This document shows, one piece after another, positions 24,101 through 37,400 of a stretch of 64,000 bases of DNA. The stretch is from positions 5,135,001-5,199,000 of the forward strand of contig CALZFC010000009.1 of the NCBI GenBank assembly GCA_945643635.1, read 5' to 3'. Source of the DNA: Allodiplogaster sudhausi (Eukaryota > Nematoda > Chromadorea > Rhabditida > Diplogasteridae). The position numbers and the translations under genes are program-made. The notes beneath the pieces were generated by a model. That model was not told the origin of the DNA, did not search any database, and worked only from the letters and a program-made list of their open reading frames with translations. Within the stretch, counting starts at the first letter, position 1, and each line of letters starts with the position of its first letter.

Positions 24101-24854
24101 AAGAATATAGAACTCGTAGAGAATTATTAAAAGCGCATCGCGGAAGATGAAAAGAATCGTTAGCCACTTTTTCTCATCTCCTTTGATAGATTGGCCATCC
24201 CAATTCTTTGAAAGGCCGAAGAGGGTCGCCAAGGCGTTCTTTTCAAAAAAATATTTCGCAAACGAGCATTAGAAGTCTCTTCATGAGATGCTTTCAATTA
24301 TAGCAGCTGCAGATTGCACTGAACAAGTTAAAAGAACAACAAAGTTATCTATCTTGCACTTCCGATCCTTTTTTATATTCAATAATGCATTTGTTTGCTA
24401 TTTAAGAGCGGAGAAGAGCGATACATCTTTAGAGAGTCGCATAGCTGTGTCTAATAAAGTACATATTTGAGGTGTTTACATATTTTTTTCCCGATGTTGC
24501 TATAATTTTACATTTACTATTAAATCATAATTGCAGCCTTAATGGAACATTAAAACAAGTCTTAGTTCGTAGTTATAATCGTATAATACACCACACTGAT
24601 TCTTATTACTGCATTCATTAAAGCTGCATACAATATTTAGGTTTTCTGCTCCGACCGTCTGAACAAAAGGAGTTTGTTGTTTTTTCCAAGAAGGAAACTT
24701 ATCTATTCATATAAATCTGTAGTATTTTCGTTACCAAACTGAAGAAAAAGCTTACATCCCGAACTACACATTGGACGTCGTATCCAGGCGTGGTCGGAGC
24801 GAGTGAAAAACTCGAGGACGAGAAGTTAGCCTCAGGCCATGCCATGGTGCCCAT
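21152..24854 (-). CDS. Neuropeptide Y/F-type GPCR, complete
   Basis: Rhodopsin-family receptor, 387 residues, probably for an NPY/NPF-like peptide. Minus-strand exons: 24854-24756, 23241-23179, 23019-22901, 22574-22490, 22392-22279, 22140-21964, 21832-21657, 21578-21323, 21226-21152. The start is the first ATG after an upstream in-frame stop. The N terminus carries an NFS sequon. TM1 has [12 protein letters not shown]2 follows [20 protein letters not shown]. Loop 1 has the family Trp ([16 protein letters not shown]). The DRY motif is intact at residues 139-141 ([11 protein letters not shown]). TM6 has CWFPFN at about 271 and TM7 has NPILY at 313-317. The tail contains a CPC motif suited to palmitoylation. 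If the last intron is retained, the protein would instead end in a hydrophobic [13 protein letters not shown] tail, with TTTATT (AATAAA on the minus strand) at 21250-21255 nearby. The exact ligand cannot be told. Confidence 0.88.
23373..23875. mobile_element. 503-bp element with 25-bp terminal inverted repeats (MITE-like)
   Basis: The left arm (tttaaagaagggcgatcacc, then gaaaa, 23373-23397) is matched by the reverse complement of 23851-23875 at 24 of 25 positions. Both ends begin TTTAAA, so a TTAA or TA target is possible. The interior is AT-rich and encodes nothing recognisable, as expected of a non-autonomous DNA transposon. It sits in intron 1 of the NPY/F-type GPCR. Superfamily undetermined. 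Confidence 0.75.
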
Positions 24855-26017
24855 CCTGTTTGGCGCTTCGGCCACCCTCGTGGATGCACTTTCCTGAAGA
24901 AGTCCTGTTCAACGATGTCCATGCTAGTTGGAAAGAAGTCTTTTCTATGTCGACAATGGTCGGGCGGCATTCAGAAAGTCTTCCTTCTACTGTGCATTAT
25001 TCAAGGAACAGGCATTAAATACGCGGAGTACACATGTTACATTCAATAGGCGATGACATCCTTTTCTTTCATACTTACTATGTAGTTCAAAAATACATTT
25101 CTTTCTATCCACAGGCAAAAGGGGGTTGATTGTCGACTAAACACCAAAGACATCCATGGATGACATATGTTCAGACGGCATAGATGGACAATGCTCGTGT
25201 AGGCGCGAGCATAGCAGATGCTAATATGAACATACTACATACATTCATGACAACACGACCGAACACACACACGTCAAAATATTTTTGTGTGTGTGCTTGC
25301 TCCAGATGAGACTTTGGGAGGGACATCCATATATACATGGACAGCAACAGATATGCTGGAAGAGATGTTGATGAAGACCACAGGAGAGGGGGCATAGGGA
25401 GCAGAAAGGAAGCCAACCCGCTGCAGTCTAATTCCTGCCTCTCACAGTATACCTTGACAAATGGGAACTAACGAAGCACGGGCTTTGCTGGCTGTCTTCT
25501 ACGAGATACCAAAAACAGTCATATCTTTGCTCTTCTTTCAGCCATTATCATGAGGGTCGCGTTGCAACGGTCTGTCGAGTAATGTGGAACAACGGGGCAA
25601 TAATATTTTATTTCAGTCTTATTTTTAGTTTGATTAATTATAGTAACTGATGTAAATAAATTAAATTAAAATACCCTTCATGGTCATTGTAAATAGATCC
25701 ACAACTGAAATCAATTCTGTCTAGTCGATTGAGAGTTTATTGAGAAGAAGCTTGTTTTTTTGAATCTACAATCAGAGATGACAGGACGAGGTTCATGCCT
25801 GGAAATCGAGTCTTATCCAACTTGTGCATGCATCCTAATCAGTGCCATTCACATTCAGGAATTGAATAAGACATCACTTCGGATGACGTCTCATTTGGCA
25901 AAAAAAACCTTTAGATTTGTTTTCGTTTTATTTGCCTCATTTGAAAACATAACACGCGGAAGCCGACAACATTTCATATGAAAGCGAATCTTCGAGTTCG
26001 AACCGTCATGCTCACCA

Positions 26018-26058
<41 letters not shown>

Positions 26059-26972
26059 CTCTCTCTCGCTCACTCCCCGTTTTCTCTCTCTCCCTCTCTC
26101 TCGTTCCATACATAACCTTCGTCCCCTCACTAATTTCTACGCATTCTACCCGTCTGAAGCCTGACTCTTGCAACAATAAATAGGTTCATCATAGTGGAAG
26201 GAAATCCCTGTCTGAAAAATGTGTAAAAATATTTGAAGGAGATGCTAAACAAAACAGTGTTCTTGTTGAACAGCGTTGAAAAGTCAAAGAGGAGTGCAAT
26301 AAATAATTTATCAGACATACAAAAAAGGCCCGCAAAAATTGTTGACACTCGTCTTAATGAGATAGACACCACTGGGGTCGGCGTGGAGCAGACACGGAAC
26401 GGACAGAAGGAAAAGGCGGAGTGTGAAGCTTCTCGAGGGCGCAAAGGGCACGCCCCTCTCCACTTTGAAGCCACTCCCTCAGTCATCGTTTCATATGCAT
26501 TTAGAGAGGAGTGCAGAACCAGCGAGTGATTGGCAGTTGGTGGCTGGCTCTTTCAAATAACCAATGCGAACACGAAGAACAGACGGCTCACTTCTTTGTG
26601 CTTCCTCCAGGTTGTGTGCATGTTGATGAGAATAGCCGATTCAATGGAAGTATCGGAACAATTAATGACGTTTCCACTTCGAATTCCATTGTTATAAGGC
26701 ATATATAACGGATGTCTCGCTGAAACAACTGAGGAGAACGGGGAGGATGGAATAAGTGAATGAGAGCCTTTCCGGCCAAAAGATGAAAGTGCACCATGCA
26801 CGCTAAGAGGGGCTCTCCTGCTGGAATGAGAAACGGCGGAAGTCTCCGGAGAGGGCGATCATTATTGACTCTTAGGCCAAACAACGGACGACGACCTCAT
26901 AAGGTGGTGCCAAGTGCCGCTGGGCAAAGGAAAGAGATTGAAGGAATCGCGATTGGCGGTTCGATGAGACAC

Positions 26973-27017
<45 letters not shown>

Positions 27018-28313
27018 TCTGCGAGGAATAGGTGAGAAGAGACAAGAAAGGAGATTTCACGTATCGTGTTTAAAAAAAAGAATTTGTGGTAACGAGAGAA
27101 AGAGGGAGAGGGAGAGAGAGAGAGAGTGAGTGAAAGAGATAGAAGAGGGTGAATAGGATGCCTCGAAAGGGTTATAGCCAAAAGGCAATTCTCCTTCGAG
27201 GAGACAAAAAGAAACAGACCACCGCCTGCGACTCTCGCCCACTCCAGAGACTGAGATAAACAATCCCCCACTCATCACGACAGCACCAGGCGACGTTTGT
27301 CTCGTGCATCATGCAACGCAAGAGATGACGGAGATCAACAAATATACAATCGCCTTTCAGCACAAATGTTATTCAAATACACGGAAGTGAAAAGCTGAAG
27401 ACAAAGAGAGAAATTACTCGTTGAAAAATATTTATGCACACGAGGAAATGAGCATTGGACGAAATGTAATCAAAGCTCGGCCTCGGCAGACAAAACGTTC
27501 TTGTAACGCATTACCTTTACCTCTAATCCAGAGTGAGATACAATTATCTCTCAATATACGATATGCAGAACGGCGAGCATGGAGCGAATACAATTGCAGC
27601 GACTCATCTTACCGTCTTGCTCAATCTCTCTCTCTCACTCTCTCTCTCTCTCTCTCCCACAGGCACACGAGCACTCACTTCCCTCTCTCTTCCCTCTTCT
27701 CTTACTCTCTCTTTCTATCTTCATCTCTCTCTCTCTATTTCCCCTTATGTCTCTCCAACTTTCTGCCCCAAGTCATTCTCTGTTATGTTTTGAGGCCGGC
27801 CCGCATGACTGCCGCCGTCACAGTGCCTCCTTCTCTCTTTTTTTTATAGCAGCAAGCAGCACAATCCAATGTCCAATCTTCAACAAGTCCAGAAAAAGTG
27901 TCCTATCATTGCGCAAGAACGAAAATGATTGTTTTCTGTAGTCCAAGCGTACTCGGCAAAAGAGAGGCGAGTAGAGAATGCCAGATCGGCAGAAATTTTT
28001 TCATACTGGATAGGGATATTTTAGATAAAGAAACTGGTTGATAGCAGCAAATGAAAGACACGTCCACGAGTAAAAGAGAGCGAGAGATCGAGAAAAGAAT
28101 AGGGAACTATTTACGCTATTCTTAATAGGGTTACTTCTAGGCCGGACCATAGTGATACATCATAACTCCTTGATGGGAAGAAGAATGTGGCTACAGAGGC
28201 CGTTCGAGTGGCATCTGATTGAGATGCCAGATCGGAGTGGGCCGACGGGTTCTGGAGCGGCGGTGGAGGCAGGCAGAATCGCGTTGCGCCATCTCTCCAA
28301 AACAGCTTAGATG

Positions 28314-28358
<45 letters not shown>

Positions 28359-28366
28359 GCGAGGAC

Positions 28367-28418
<52 letters not shown>

Positions 28419-28427
28419 AATGAGGAC

Positions 28428-28467
<40 letters not shown>

Positions 28468-29021
28468 AAGGAGGAGAGAGGAACGCGAGAAGAGGAACAG
28501 CCGTCACTGCACTGCCGAAAAGCAAAGCAGAACGCGAAACTTACGAGGTTCCCCGCCGGAAATGGAACCAACGATTAGCAAGCTTAGTGGCTAATCCATG
28601 TTTTTCTACTACCCTCTTGACTCTCTCAAAACTGCAGGAGACGTCCTCTCTTTTTGAGAGAGAACAAAGACGGAAAGTCACTATACTAACAATTAAACAC
28701 TCGCGCACAAGCGCGAATAGACATCTTCATTGAAAATCTCCAGCAATTACAGAAGAAAATTGTCTAAAAGCTGGACATGGAGAAAGGACTAACAAGCACA
28801 CGTCATCCAATATTTAAGGGACGAGATGAATTCTTTTAGGCTGATCTTTTTAAAAGATTTGTGTCACACTAAATAAAGTAGTATTTTGTCCTTAATGACA
28901 GCGAAACAAAAGAGGATGAATCAAAGAGTTCTCACTTATATAGGATATCGCTGTTTACTCAGAGCGGTTTAGCAAGACTAACAGTAATCTACCGGAGCTG
29001 TCTGGCAGCCCAGTTCTTGAA
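24855..29021. other. Intergenic region, microsatellite-rich
   Basis: Four kilobases upstream of the GPCR start and downstream of the transporter's end, so it should contain the GPCR promoter. It holds CT arrays (26018-26106, 27620-27760) and GA arrays (26975-27018, 27098-27145, 28317-28466). No exon chain was found on either strand. Confidence 0.55.
28317..28466 (+). repeat. Three-block (GA)n array
   Basis: Three GA runs separated by two near-identical spacers (gaggacagaagagag appears twice), so the array seems to have grown by duplication of a GA-plus-spacer unit as well as by slippage. Confidence 0.9.
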
Positions 29022-31363
29022 TCACGCCATAGCCCTGATGCCCAGGCGAGCTTTCATGGACCCCGAGATCTCCGAGACCTAAAAGCGGACCGATAATCCC
29101 GCTTATGATTATGGCATTTCAAAAAAGTCTGTGTCGATGGAAACATAAATGCTGTTCTTTTCATACAAAAAAACTGGATACTGACCAGAAATACAAAAAG
29201 CGAAATATGAATAAGTCGTGATAGGTAGTTGTGGACAACAACTAATTGCTATGTGTAAAAGTTTTTTTTTTTACATATTTACAACACAACATACAAAATA
29301 GTGCATGAGGCATACGTATCTGCTTCAACCAGCAAGCACACGTTTCCAATGTTCTGCTCGGATATATATATATATATATATATATTTATTCATTTATATT
29401 CATACATACATATGTACCTATATGTGTGTATGCAGCTTGAAAGTATTCGGGCACTATTTCGTCTTGGGCAGAGAGCGTCTTACATTTTCGCTGTCGCAAA
29501 ATTCAATTACTTTCTAATCAAATTGTACGCAGATACTGATTAGAAGACAGCAAGATATCTCATCTCTTGCAGGCACACGGCAGGGAGAGACATGTATACG
29601 TATGCAGAAAAAGGCTCACATCCTCAGAATTCTCTATCTTCAACCTGGCACAAAAGAAAAGAATTACCCAAGCACAAAATGAGATCGTATCAAGTCGGAT
29701 AAATTAAAGCACGAATGTTGATGCTTGCAATTATGCCTCACTTGTCTTGCTCGTTAGGCAAAGACGAATGAGAGTTGTACAATAAGAGCATGGTGGGGGA
29801 GAGAGGAGGGGAGGCGAAGAGGGGAGGGCCAAGAATCCTTCCGGATATCAGAAGGTAAGGGAGGAGAAAACTGATAGCTCCATAGATAGCAAGTTATCAC
29901 ACTATTTCAATCAAGCAGCCCGAAGCGCTAGAGTCAGAATGAGGGTTGAATGGCAGTTGTCTACATAGAAGTTCAAATGTACTGAGTCTCTACTTTATCG
30001 CTTCATTTCCTGTGCATTATCTCCACGTTCACTCACAAGTTTTTCCATCTCTCCCATCAATAAAAAAAAGTTAATCCCACCTCTAACAATTATTTACTCT
30101 TGCTTCGCCTCTCGCGATCGTTTTTTTTTCTCTCTCTCTTTCTCTCTTTTCTTTCGATCAAGCCATGCAATTCATTGCCTGCCAAGCATGACCTCAGTCT
30201 CATCAGCAAAAAGCGTATGTAATTGTTGCTGCTCTGAAGAAACATCACGATCTCCCCCAATAGTCGTCCTTTCACGGCAAACTCCGCTCACTTCGTGCCA
30301 CATTGTCCTTTCTCAAATTGCTTCCGAGAATGTCAGAGAAACAGAGGACCCGGGGGCACGGAAAGCATCTGCCACTGCGCGAACATTTCGTCGGTAAAGC
30401 TAATCCAATTTTGTCTCCAGAACACGAAAAGAGTGCAACACTGAAGGATATAAGCATGTATGTACATGTGCAACGAGATCACAGCGAATTTAAATTAATA
30501 ATTAGCTAAAAGCGGCAACCAGTCGAGAGCGGCGAGTTCGAACTTTGGTCCTGACGCGCGTGGCCAAGTCTATTCAAATGTCCGCTGCCGTAATCTACCA
30601 CATCAATCTCTTCTCCGTTAACGTTGAAGAATAGAAAAGAACATCGAAGAAGATGAACGAAACCCATGCGAAATGGCACAAATGGTGGAGAAAAAAGTAG
30701 GCGAACGTAAACGGAGGCGAAACAAAGCATTTGGAGAGAAGGAGAAGAGTCTGGAAGTGGAGGCAGGGAAGTGGAGGGCGAGGCAACTTTGGGAGTAGAA
30801 GTTCAGGATGCTCGATTCCACACGTGGTTAGCTGAGCAGAGAGGATGCTGCTAAGCCCTCCCTCCCTCCCCCCCCCCTCTCTCTCTCTACCCTATCCGCT
30901 TTCTCTCTCTCTCACCCTTTTCTCTCTCTCTCTCTCCTTTCTCTCTTTCGCTGCGCTTTTCCTTGTCCTAGAGCCGCACACACATTAATTGGGAGCGGGC
31001 GCCATGAAGTGTTGTGCGGCGGGGATGACAAGGGGCGCGAGGACAAGGAGAGCGATATGGACGAGAGCCAGCAGGACGAGAAGACGGACGGCGCCGGCGG
31101 CCAAGAGTTGCAGCCATGAGGAGGAGGAGGCGGAAGAGGAGGAGGCAGGCAGGGCGCATGCCCCCTCCAGCCCGAGCCGTCTTGGACGCGCAAAGATTCG
31201 CTCGAGTGCTTCAGCGACCTCCTGGATAAAGAAAGGCTCTTCATATTATAGCCCCCAAGGCGGTCCTCCACCGTCCGCTACTCCTTCCATTCCGGAACAA
31301 ATGCCTTTTTATTTAGCCACCACCCCCTCTCAATACGAAGCTCGGCTTAGGAAAGCTCTCGCT

Positions 31364-31410
<47 letters not shown>

Positions 31411-34400
31411 TCTTCCGCTTTCTTTATCCTGTTTTTATGGAGCAACAGGCCCACCCAGCATCTGGAAAGATTCTCTCAATTAGAAGAAAGAATCCAGTGG
31501 GGCTCTCTAAATGTTGTCGAAATCACAAGTGTAATGAGTCTAAAAGATCAAGCGGGGAAAGGATGTGTGCTAATTTAGCTTTTGACATCACTAGGGCGAC
31601 CTTTACGCGAGTCGGCAGCTTGAAGAATGCAAAAGTTATTGATAATTACACGTACATTTCTTTGGAGAATGTTTGGTAACGATGAAAAAATAATTTGGGC
31701 AAAGACCCAAAGGCATTTCTGGTCTCCAATTTCACCTGCGGCGTTTTTCTGGCCGTTTCGGGGACGCAGCCATAGTTGAAGGCGGCGTAGACGAGGTTGC
31801 CAAAGACGAAGGGGACGAGGACGCGTTGGGTGCCCGCGTGGTCGATAGCTGTCAGCAGACAGTTCAGGAGGACGCCACCGAAGAGGCTCTGAACGAGCAT
31901 AGAATTCATATTCTACTTCTGCTTAGATTACATCATCCTTTTATACTCTGCTGGAATGAGCGAGACAAGAGAAATGGTTCTAATTTTCCTCATATTCCAT
32001 CTTCTCATTTTTTCTCTCTTCCGCACACAAATTGCTCATTGAAGCACGAGCTGTAAAGAATCGTAGAATGAATGAATCGCATCTGCTTCTGCTCTGTTCT
32101 TCCCGGTTTATGATAGGCAGCTGGCCGCAATCTTCACTTCTCTTTCTTTTTGGCCTTCTTGTCTAAGCTCGTGTTTTCTTCAGGAGAACAGGGTCGAGAG
32201 GGACAGAGAGAGAGAGAAAGAGAGTAAAAGAGAGAAAGAGAGAGAGAGAGAGAAATGAGGATGGTAGGGAGGGCGGGTACGGAAAGGGTGTGGACCGGAA
32301 TGGGGCACTTCTCCCCCCCCCCCCCATGACACTGCCCATGACGTCGCATGGATAGTCCATGACTATGAGTAGGAGATGAGCTCTCGACTGGATACATTGC
32401 GTATTCAACTCTATGTAGGTGCATATAAAGTGCATTTGGAGTGAATGAAGATTGGCCCCGCAGCTATTACCGCATGCGCAAGCAGCCATTATGGTAGCTA
32501 TTTGGTTCGAAACAAGAAAGAAACTCATAATGGAATTATTCTTGCCAGACACTTGTCAGGCTGGGCATTCATAGACCGGCAAGCGGTTTCGCACTTCTTA
32601 TGGAGTATATAAACAGCTGCACATTGACAGAGAACCGACTATATGTTTCAGGAAATAACTTTTTTTTCTAGGAAGATTAGAGCATAGGCTTCTTCTACCA
32701 GAAGTCTAATTTTCTAATACAAATAAATTGACTAATTTTTGAGCTCAAGTTAAACAACTTCAAATTGAAAAGAACACTCAAAATGAACCTGAGCAATGCC
32801 TGAGATGGCAGTGCCGGCAATGTTGTCCTCGTAGAGGAAGAGCTCAGGCACGACGGCGAAGGCAGACTCGCCCGAGATGCCAGCCATGCACAGATCGAGC
32901 GAGGCCAGGAATGGCAGAAGACACGTCCCGACCCCGGGCGGAGGATGGCCTGCAACTTCCATGATTAACTACATATATCTTTTATCATCATTATGTTCTT
33001 ATTGTGTGACGAAAAAGTTTTCATTCTTTCAAACCTAAATTTGGCCATTTTGTGCTTCACTGTGTCGATTAGCCTCTTCGTTATCGCATACAAAGTGTTG
33101 TGTTAGAGTGCAGAAGCATACTTCAACGCGCGGTGATAAAAGTGATACAATTTCACATCATTTAGAGGCCTAAATGTGGCTATTCTTGGAATGAGAGGTT
33201 GTAATATAAAAAAAAAGCCTAGAACTTTGAAGCTTCGCTGATACAGTTCTGGAACTTTCCGATGTTAATGAATTAATGTGGTCGCTGAAGTATGTATGTT
33301 ATTCTCTCTTTCTCTTTCTCGCTTTCACATGTTCTCGCTCTGTCTACCCATCAGTTAGTCTACCATTCTACTTCTAATTCTCTCGGTGGCTCGACCTTCC
33401 GATCTCTGTTAAATAATATACGGAAGTGTAATGAAGTAAATAGAGCAATGCGTTTATACATTTGGTCTTGATCATTCTTCTTTTTTTTACTATGGAGAAT
33501 GTACTTCAAAAGCAATTTAGAAGAGTAGGAAGGAAATGTGTGTATTATCCTGTGGAAGGGAGCTGTCACATGCAATGCGAGTGTGCAAAAGAGTGTAAAG
33601 CTTCAGGTTGAATACAGAGAGGGCAAGGGAGGAAAAGCCACCTGCCTGCGGAAATGACGACGATGGCCATGGCGCCGATGGCTGCACTCGCCATGGTCGG
33701 CACAATGATGAGCGACTTGCGCGAGAACTACAAACAGGACGGGGATACGAGGGCCCTCTCAGGGCTAAGAGGGCAACCGACCTTGTCAAAGACGGAGACC
33801 AGGCCGAGCGAGAGGAGTGTCTGCGGGAGACACATGACAAGAGACGCCTTCTGCGCCGCCGAGTCGGCCAGGCCGTGCCGCGCGAAGATGTGTGTGGAGT
33901 AACTGACCCAGAGCTGCAAGAAGGAATGATTTGAAAAGAGTAAATGAATCAAATCAATCAACATATACTTATTGAATAAAGAAAGTTCTACCCAGTCATC
34001 GAGATGCACGAACGTCTGCAGAATGCATGCAACCGCGAGGGGGCGCAGGAAGCTGGCGCGCCAGAGACGGTCAGCGACCCCCGAAGCAGCCAGAAGTCGC
34101 TGCCCAGTCGACGACTTCTTCAGCAGCGCCGAGTTCGCGTTGATGTCCATCTTCTCAATCTCCCGACTGCGCTGACTCTGCACAAATGATCTTTGAATCT
34201 TCTTTTCCTTAAATCTGCCCGACTGGATTACCTGCTCCTTCTCCGATAGCATATCGGCCAGGCTCTTCTTTGCGTCTTGTGGCGACTGAAATTCATTGAT
34301 AAATATATTTTTATCTATCAGTGAGAAAAGAAAAATAAAGATAGTAATTCATTGCTTTTCAGACCTGATAGAAGTGGAGCGCAATGATGCACTCGTCTCT

Positions 34401-37400
34401 TCTGGCGGTGGCGTCCTGCATGAGCAGATAGCGCGGTGACTCGGGCGCAGCGGCGACGACAGCGAGAGCGGGCAGGAGAAGCACGAGGGGGAAGGCCATG
34501 GCGAGGTGCCAGAGGGCCGCGTTGCCCAGCAGCTCCTCCAGGGTCAGCAGCATACTCATCAGCTCGCCCATGCAGGCGAACACTGTCTACAAATGTCTGC
34601 CGTGCTATTAATCTTGGAAGAAAACTAAAACGAAAGTTGAGTGAAATTTGAACGAATAGAAGTATGTAGAAAATTCATGAATGTTTAGGCCGGTTTACTA
34701 TGAAAAATGGCCAAAGTTCACTCAAATTACAAAAAAAAAGAGAATATCTTTGTGAATAAAGAAAGTTCAAAAGTCTCCCCTAACTTACGAAACATTTCAG
34801 TGAAATTTTACTGATGGTGAGCGGAAAATGAAACCTTCAGTAACAATTGGCCAAACTTGCGTCAGTTTATGAGGATTTATTGCATGGCTGATTATCATTT
34901 TCTTCTTCTCCCAATAATAATCTTTTCTCTTTATGCAACCCATATCTCTCCTCTTAAGGTGGCATCGGAGACTTCATAAGTTTATATCACTCTCACTTCT
35001 TCAGTCTGTCACCGAATACCACAAGGCATTAGATCAGAAATATTATGTTTCCGTAGCACTAATAGACTTTTCTAAGGCCTTCGACTCAATTTCTATTCCT
35101 CTTCTTATGATAAAACTACAGAGTTATGGGATCTCAGGTTGTCTCTTAAAGTTTCTCTCTGCTTTCCTCAGAGATAGAACCCAATTCGTACGTGTTTCAG
35201 ACTCTGACTCAGTACCATATCCCACCCCATCTGGTGTCCCACAAGGAAGCTGTCTCGGTCCATTACTCTTTCTTCTTTTTATTAACGATCTTCCAGATAT
35301 CATCCCAGAGCATGTATGCTGACGATGTTAAGCTATCAACTATTAACAATCCCACTTTGCTTCAAACAGCACTTGATTTGCTTCATGTCTGGGCCGCTGC
35401 CAATAGCTTGACTATTTCTGCTTCAAAAACTGTGATTGACCGTTTGGGTAGTCATCACTCTCCAGTCCTCTTCAACCTAGGCGGGAGTATTCTACCAGAG
35501 TCCGAAATTGTCCGAGATTTAGGCGTATCTTATTCTGACAAACTCGATTTCGAACACCATATAAAAACAGTTTGCGCACGCGCGTCCACCACAAGTGGAT
35601 ATATACTGAGATCATTTAAATCAAAAAACGTTTCGCTTTATAAACGCCTTTTTGTTACGTATGTTAGGCCAATCCTTGAATATTGTTCCACAGTTTGGAA
35701 TCCAAAATTGATCAGACTATGTAACTCAATTGAGAATGTTCAGAGAGACTTCACGAGAAGCGTGTGCCGGCGTACGGGCAAGAGCTAAGCTACGCGCAGC
35801 GTCTCACCCTCTTTGGCCTGCCGACCCTTTCATCGAGGAGGCAACAAGCAGACCTCATTGTCGTCTTTAAAATTCTAAAGGATAGAACCCCAATCTCTCC
35901 CTCCACTTTCTTCTCTTTCCCGCCCAATCCATATTCCACTCGCTCTTCTGAACGTCATCACCTTCTCGCTCTCCCGGTTTTTAACTCTGATGTCCACAAA
36001 AACTGCTTTGTTTCTCGAATGGTGACCCCCTGGAATGCTATGCCAACCACAGTTATCAACTCTGTGACACCAAACCAATTTAGATGCAGACTCCATGCTT
36101 ACTTGCAATGATCTTCACCCTGTTTTGTACTCAATAGATATTTCTGCTTATGTGTTGATTTCATGCCCCTAGCTGTATCTATATTTTGTTTTCCTTTTCC
36201 CTTTATAATGTTTTTTTTCTTCTATATTGCTCTCACTAGCATATAGTGATCATGCCACTGACGTCCTATTTTTTTCCTACCACGATTCCATTTAAATATG
36301 TTTCTGCCTCAGTGTGCAATAAACAATATATATACATTCTCTTTCAGATGCTTCCTCATGTCCCCAAAAAGAGAAAGTCAATATAAAACGAATCTCTCCA
36401 TTCCGTTTTAGCATCATGCTAATGAAAAAGAAACAATGAGCCCGTGTTAGAAATTCGGATTGCACACATTTTGTTCTAGCGACGTCATTTTCTCCTAATA
36501 TCAATCATCATTCGTTTTATATTGACTTTCGCTTTGTTCGCTGAACCAGCAGAAGAGGATGTTTACGGCAACTGAGCTGTTTTAATTCAAGTGTAATGTG
36601 CGTCTCACAAATTTGCCCGTGATTTCATACGATGATGGTGAGAGAATGCAACACGTCGTTCGAGAGGGAGATGAGGGGGGGGGCTAGAGCGAGAGAGAGA
36701 GAGAGATCGAGAGAGAGAGGGAGAGAGATCGAGAGCGATAGAGAGAGAGCGAGCGAGCGAGAATGAAAGAGAGATAGAAGAGAGAATACGTCTAGATTGG
36801 CTATGCTCACCATGGTCGCAAGGACAGTGCCGCGACATCGCCGAGGCGGCAGCTCGCTCAGCATCACCGTTCCGGCTGTCTGAGAAAAAATAATCAATTA
36901 TGACGAAACTGTTATTTTAACTGGCAGAAATGAAGTGACTTGAACGGAAAAATATATTTTCGAATGATGGAAGAAGCTGAAGCCAACCTGACAAATGCCC
37001 TGGCCTGCGCCATTGATGAACCTGCCAAGATGGGCAGCGGCGAGCCCGCCTGGCAGATAGATGACCACTGCCGTCAGAGCAACGCCAATCACATCCAGCA
37101 GCAAGCCAAGTAGCACCTAAAACTCTTATTTGTCTATATATTTTTTTGCTCTTACAAGAAAACACTATTCCTACATTTATTTAATGTTCCATAGACTTTT
37201 TTCTCTCTGATGATTTGCATTCTAATATTGAACAAAGCCGATTAGTTCATCATTGGCAAATGATGTCACATGTTATGGTGAACAAAAAGAAAAAAAAAAT
37301 AGATGGCTGTTCCACTTTGAAATAGAATACTTTCAATGAACGGCACTAATCCAATGAGCTGTGCCAAATCGGCGCCCACCCACTCACCTGTGGTTTCCTT

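Noticed and set aside
25985..26015. tRNA T-loop-like gttcgaa motif (also near 30535)
   Set aside because: Flanking bases do not form a T stem and no other tRNA arms were found.
28191..28571. 126-codon Ser-Leu-rich frame
   Set aside because: Reading frame through the three-block GA array; low complexity.
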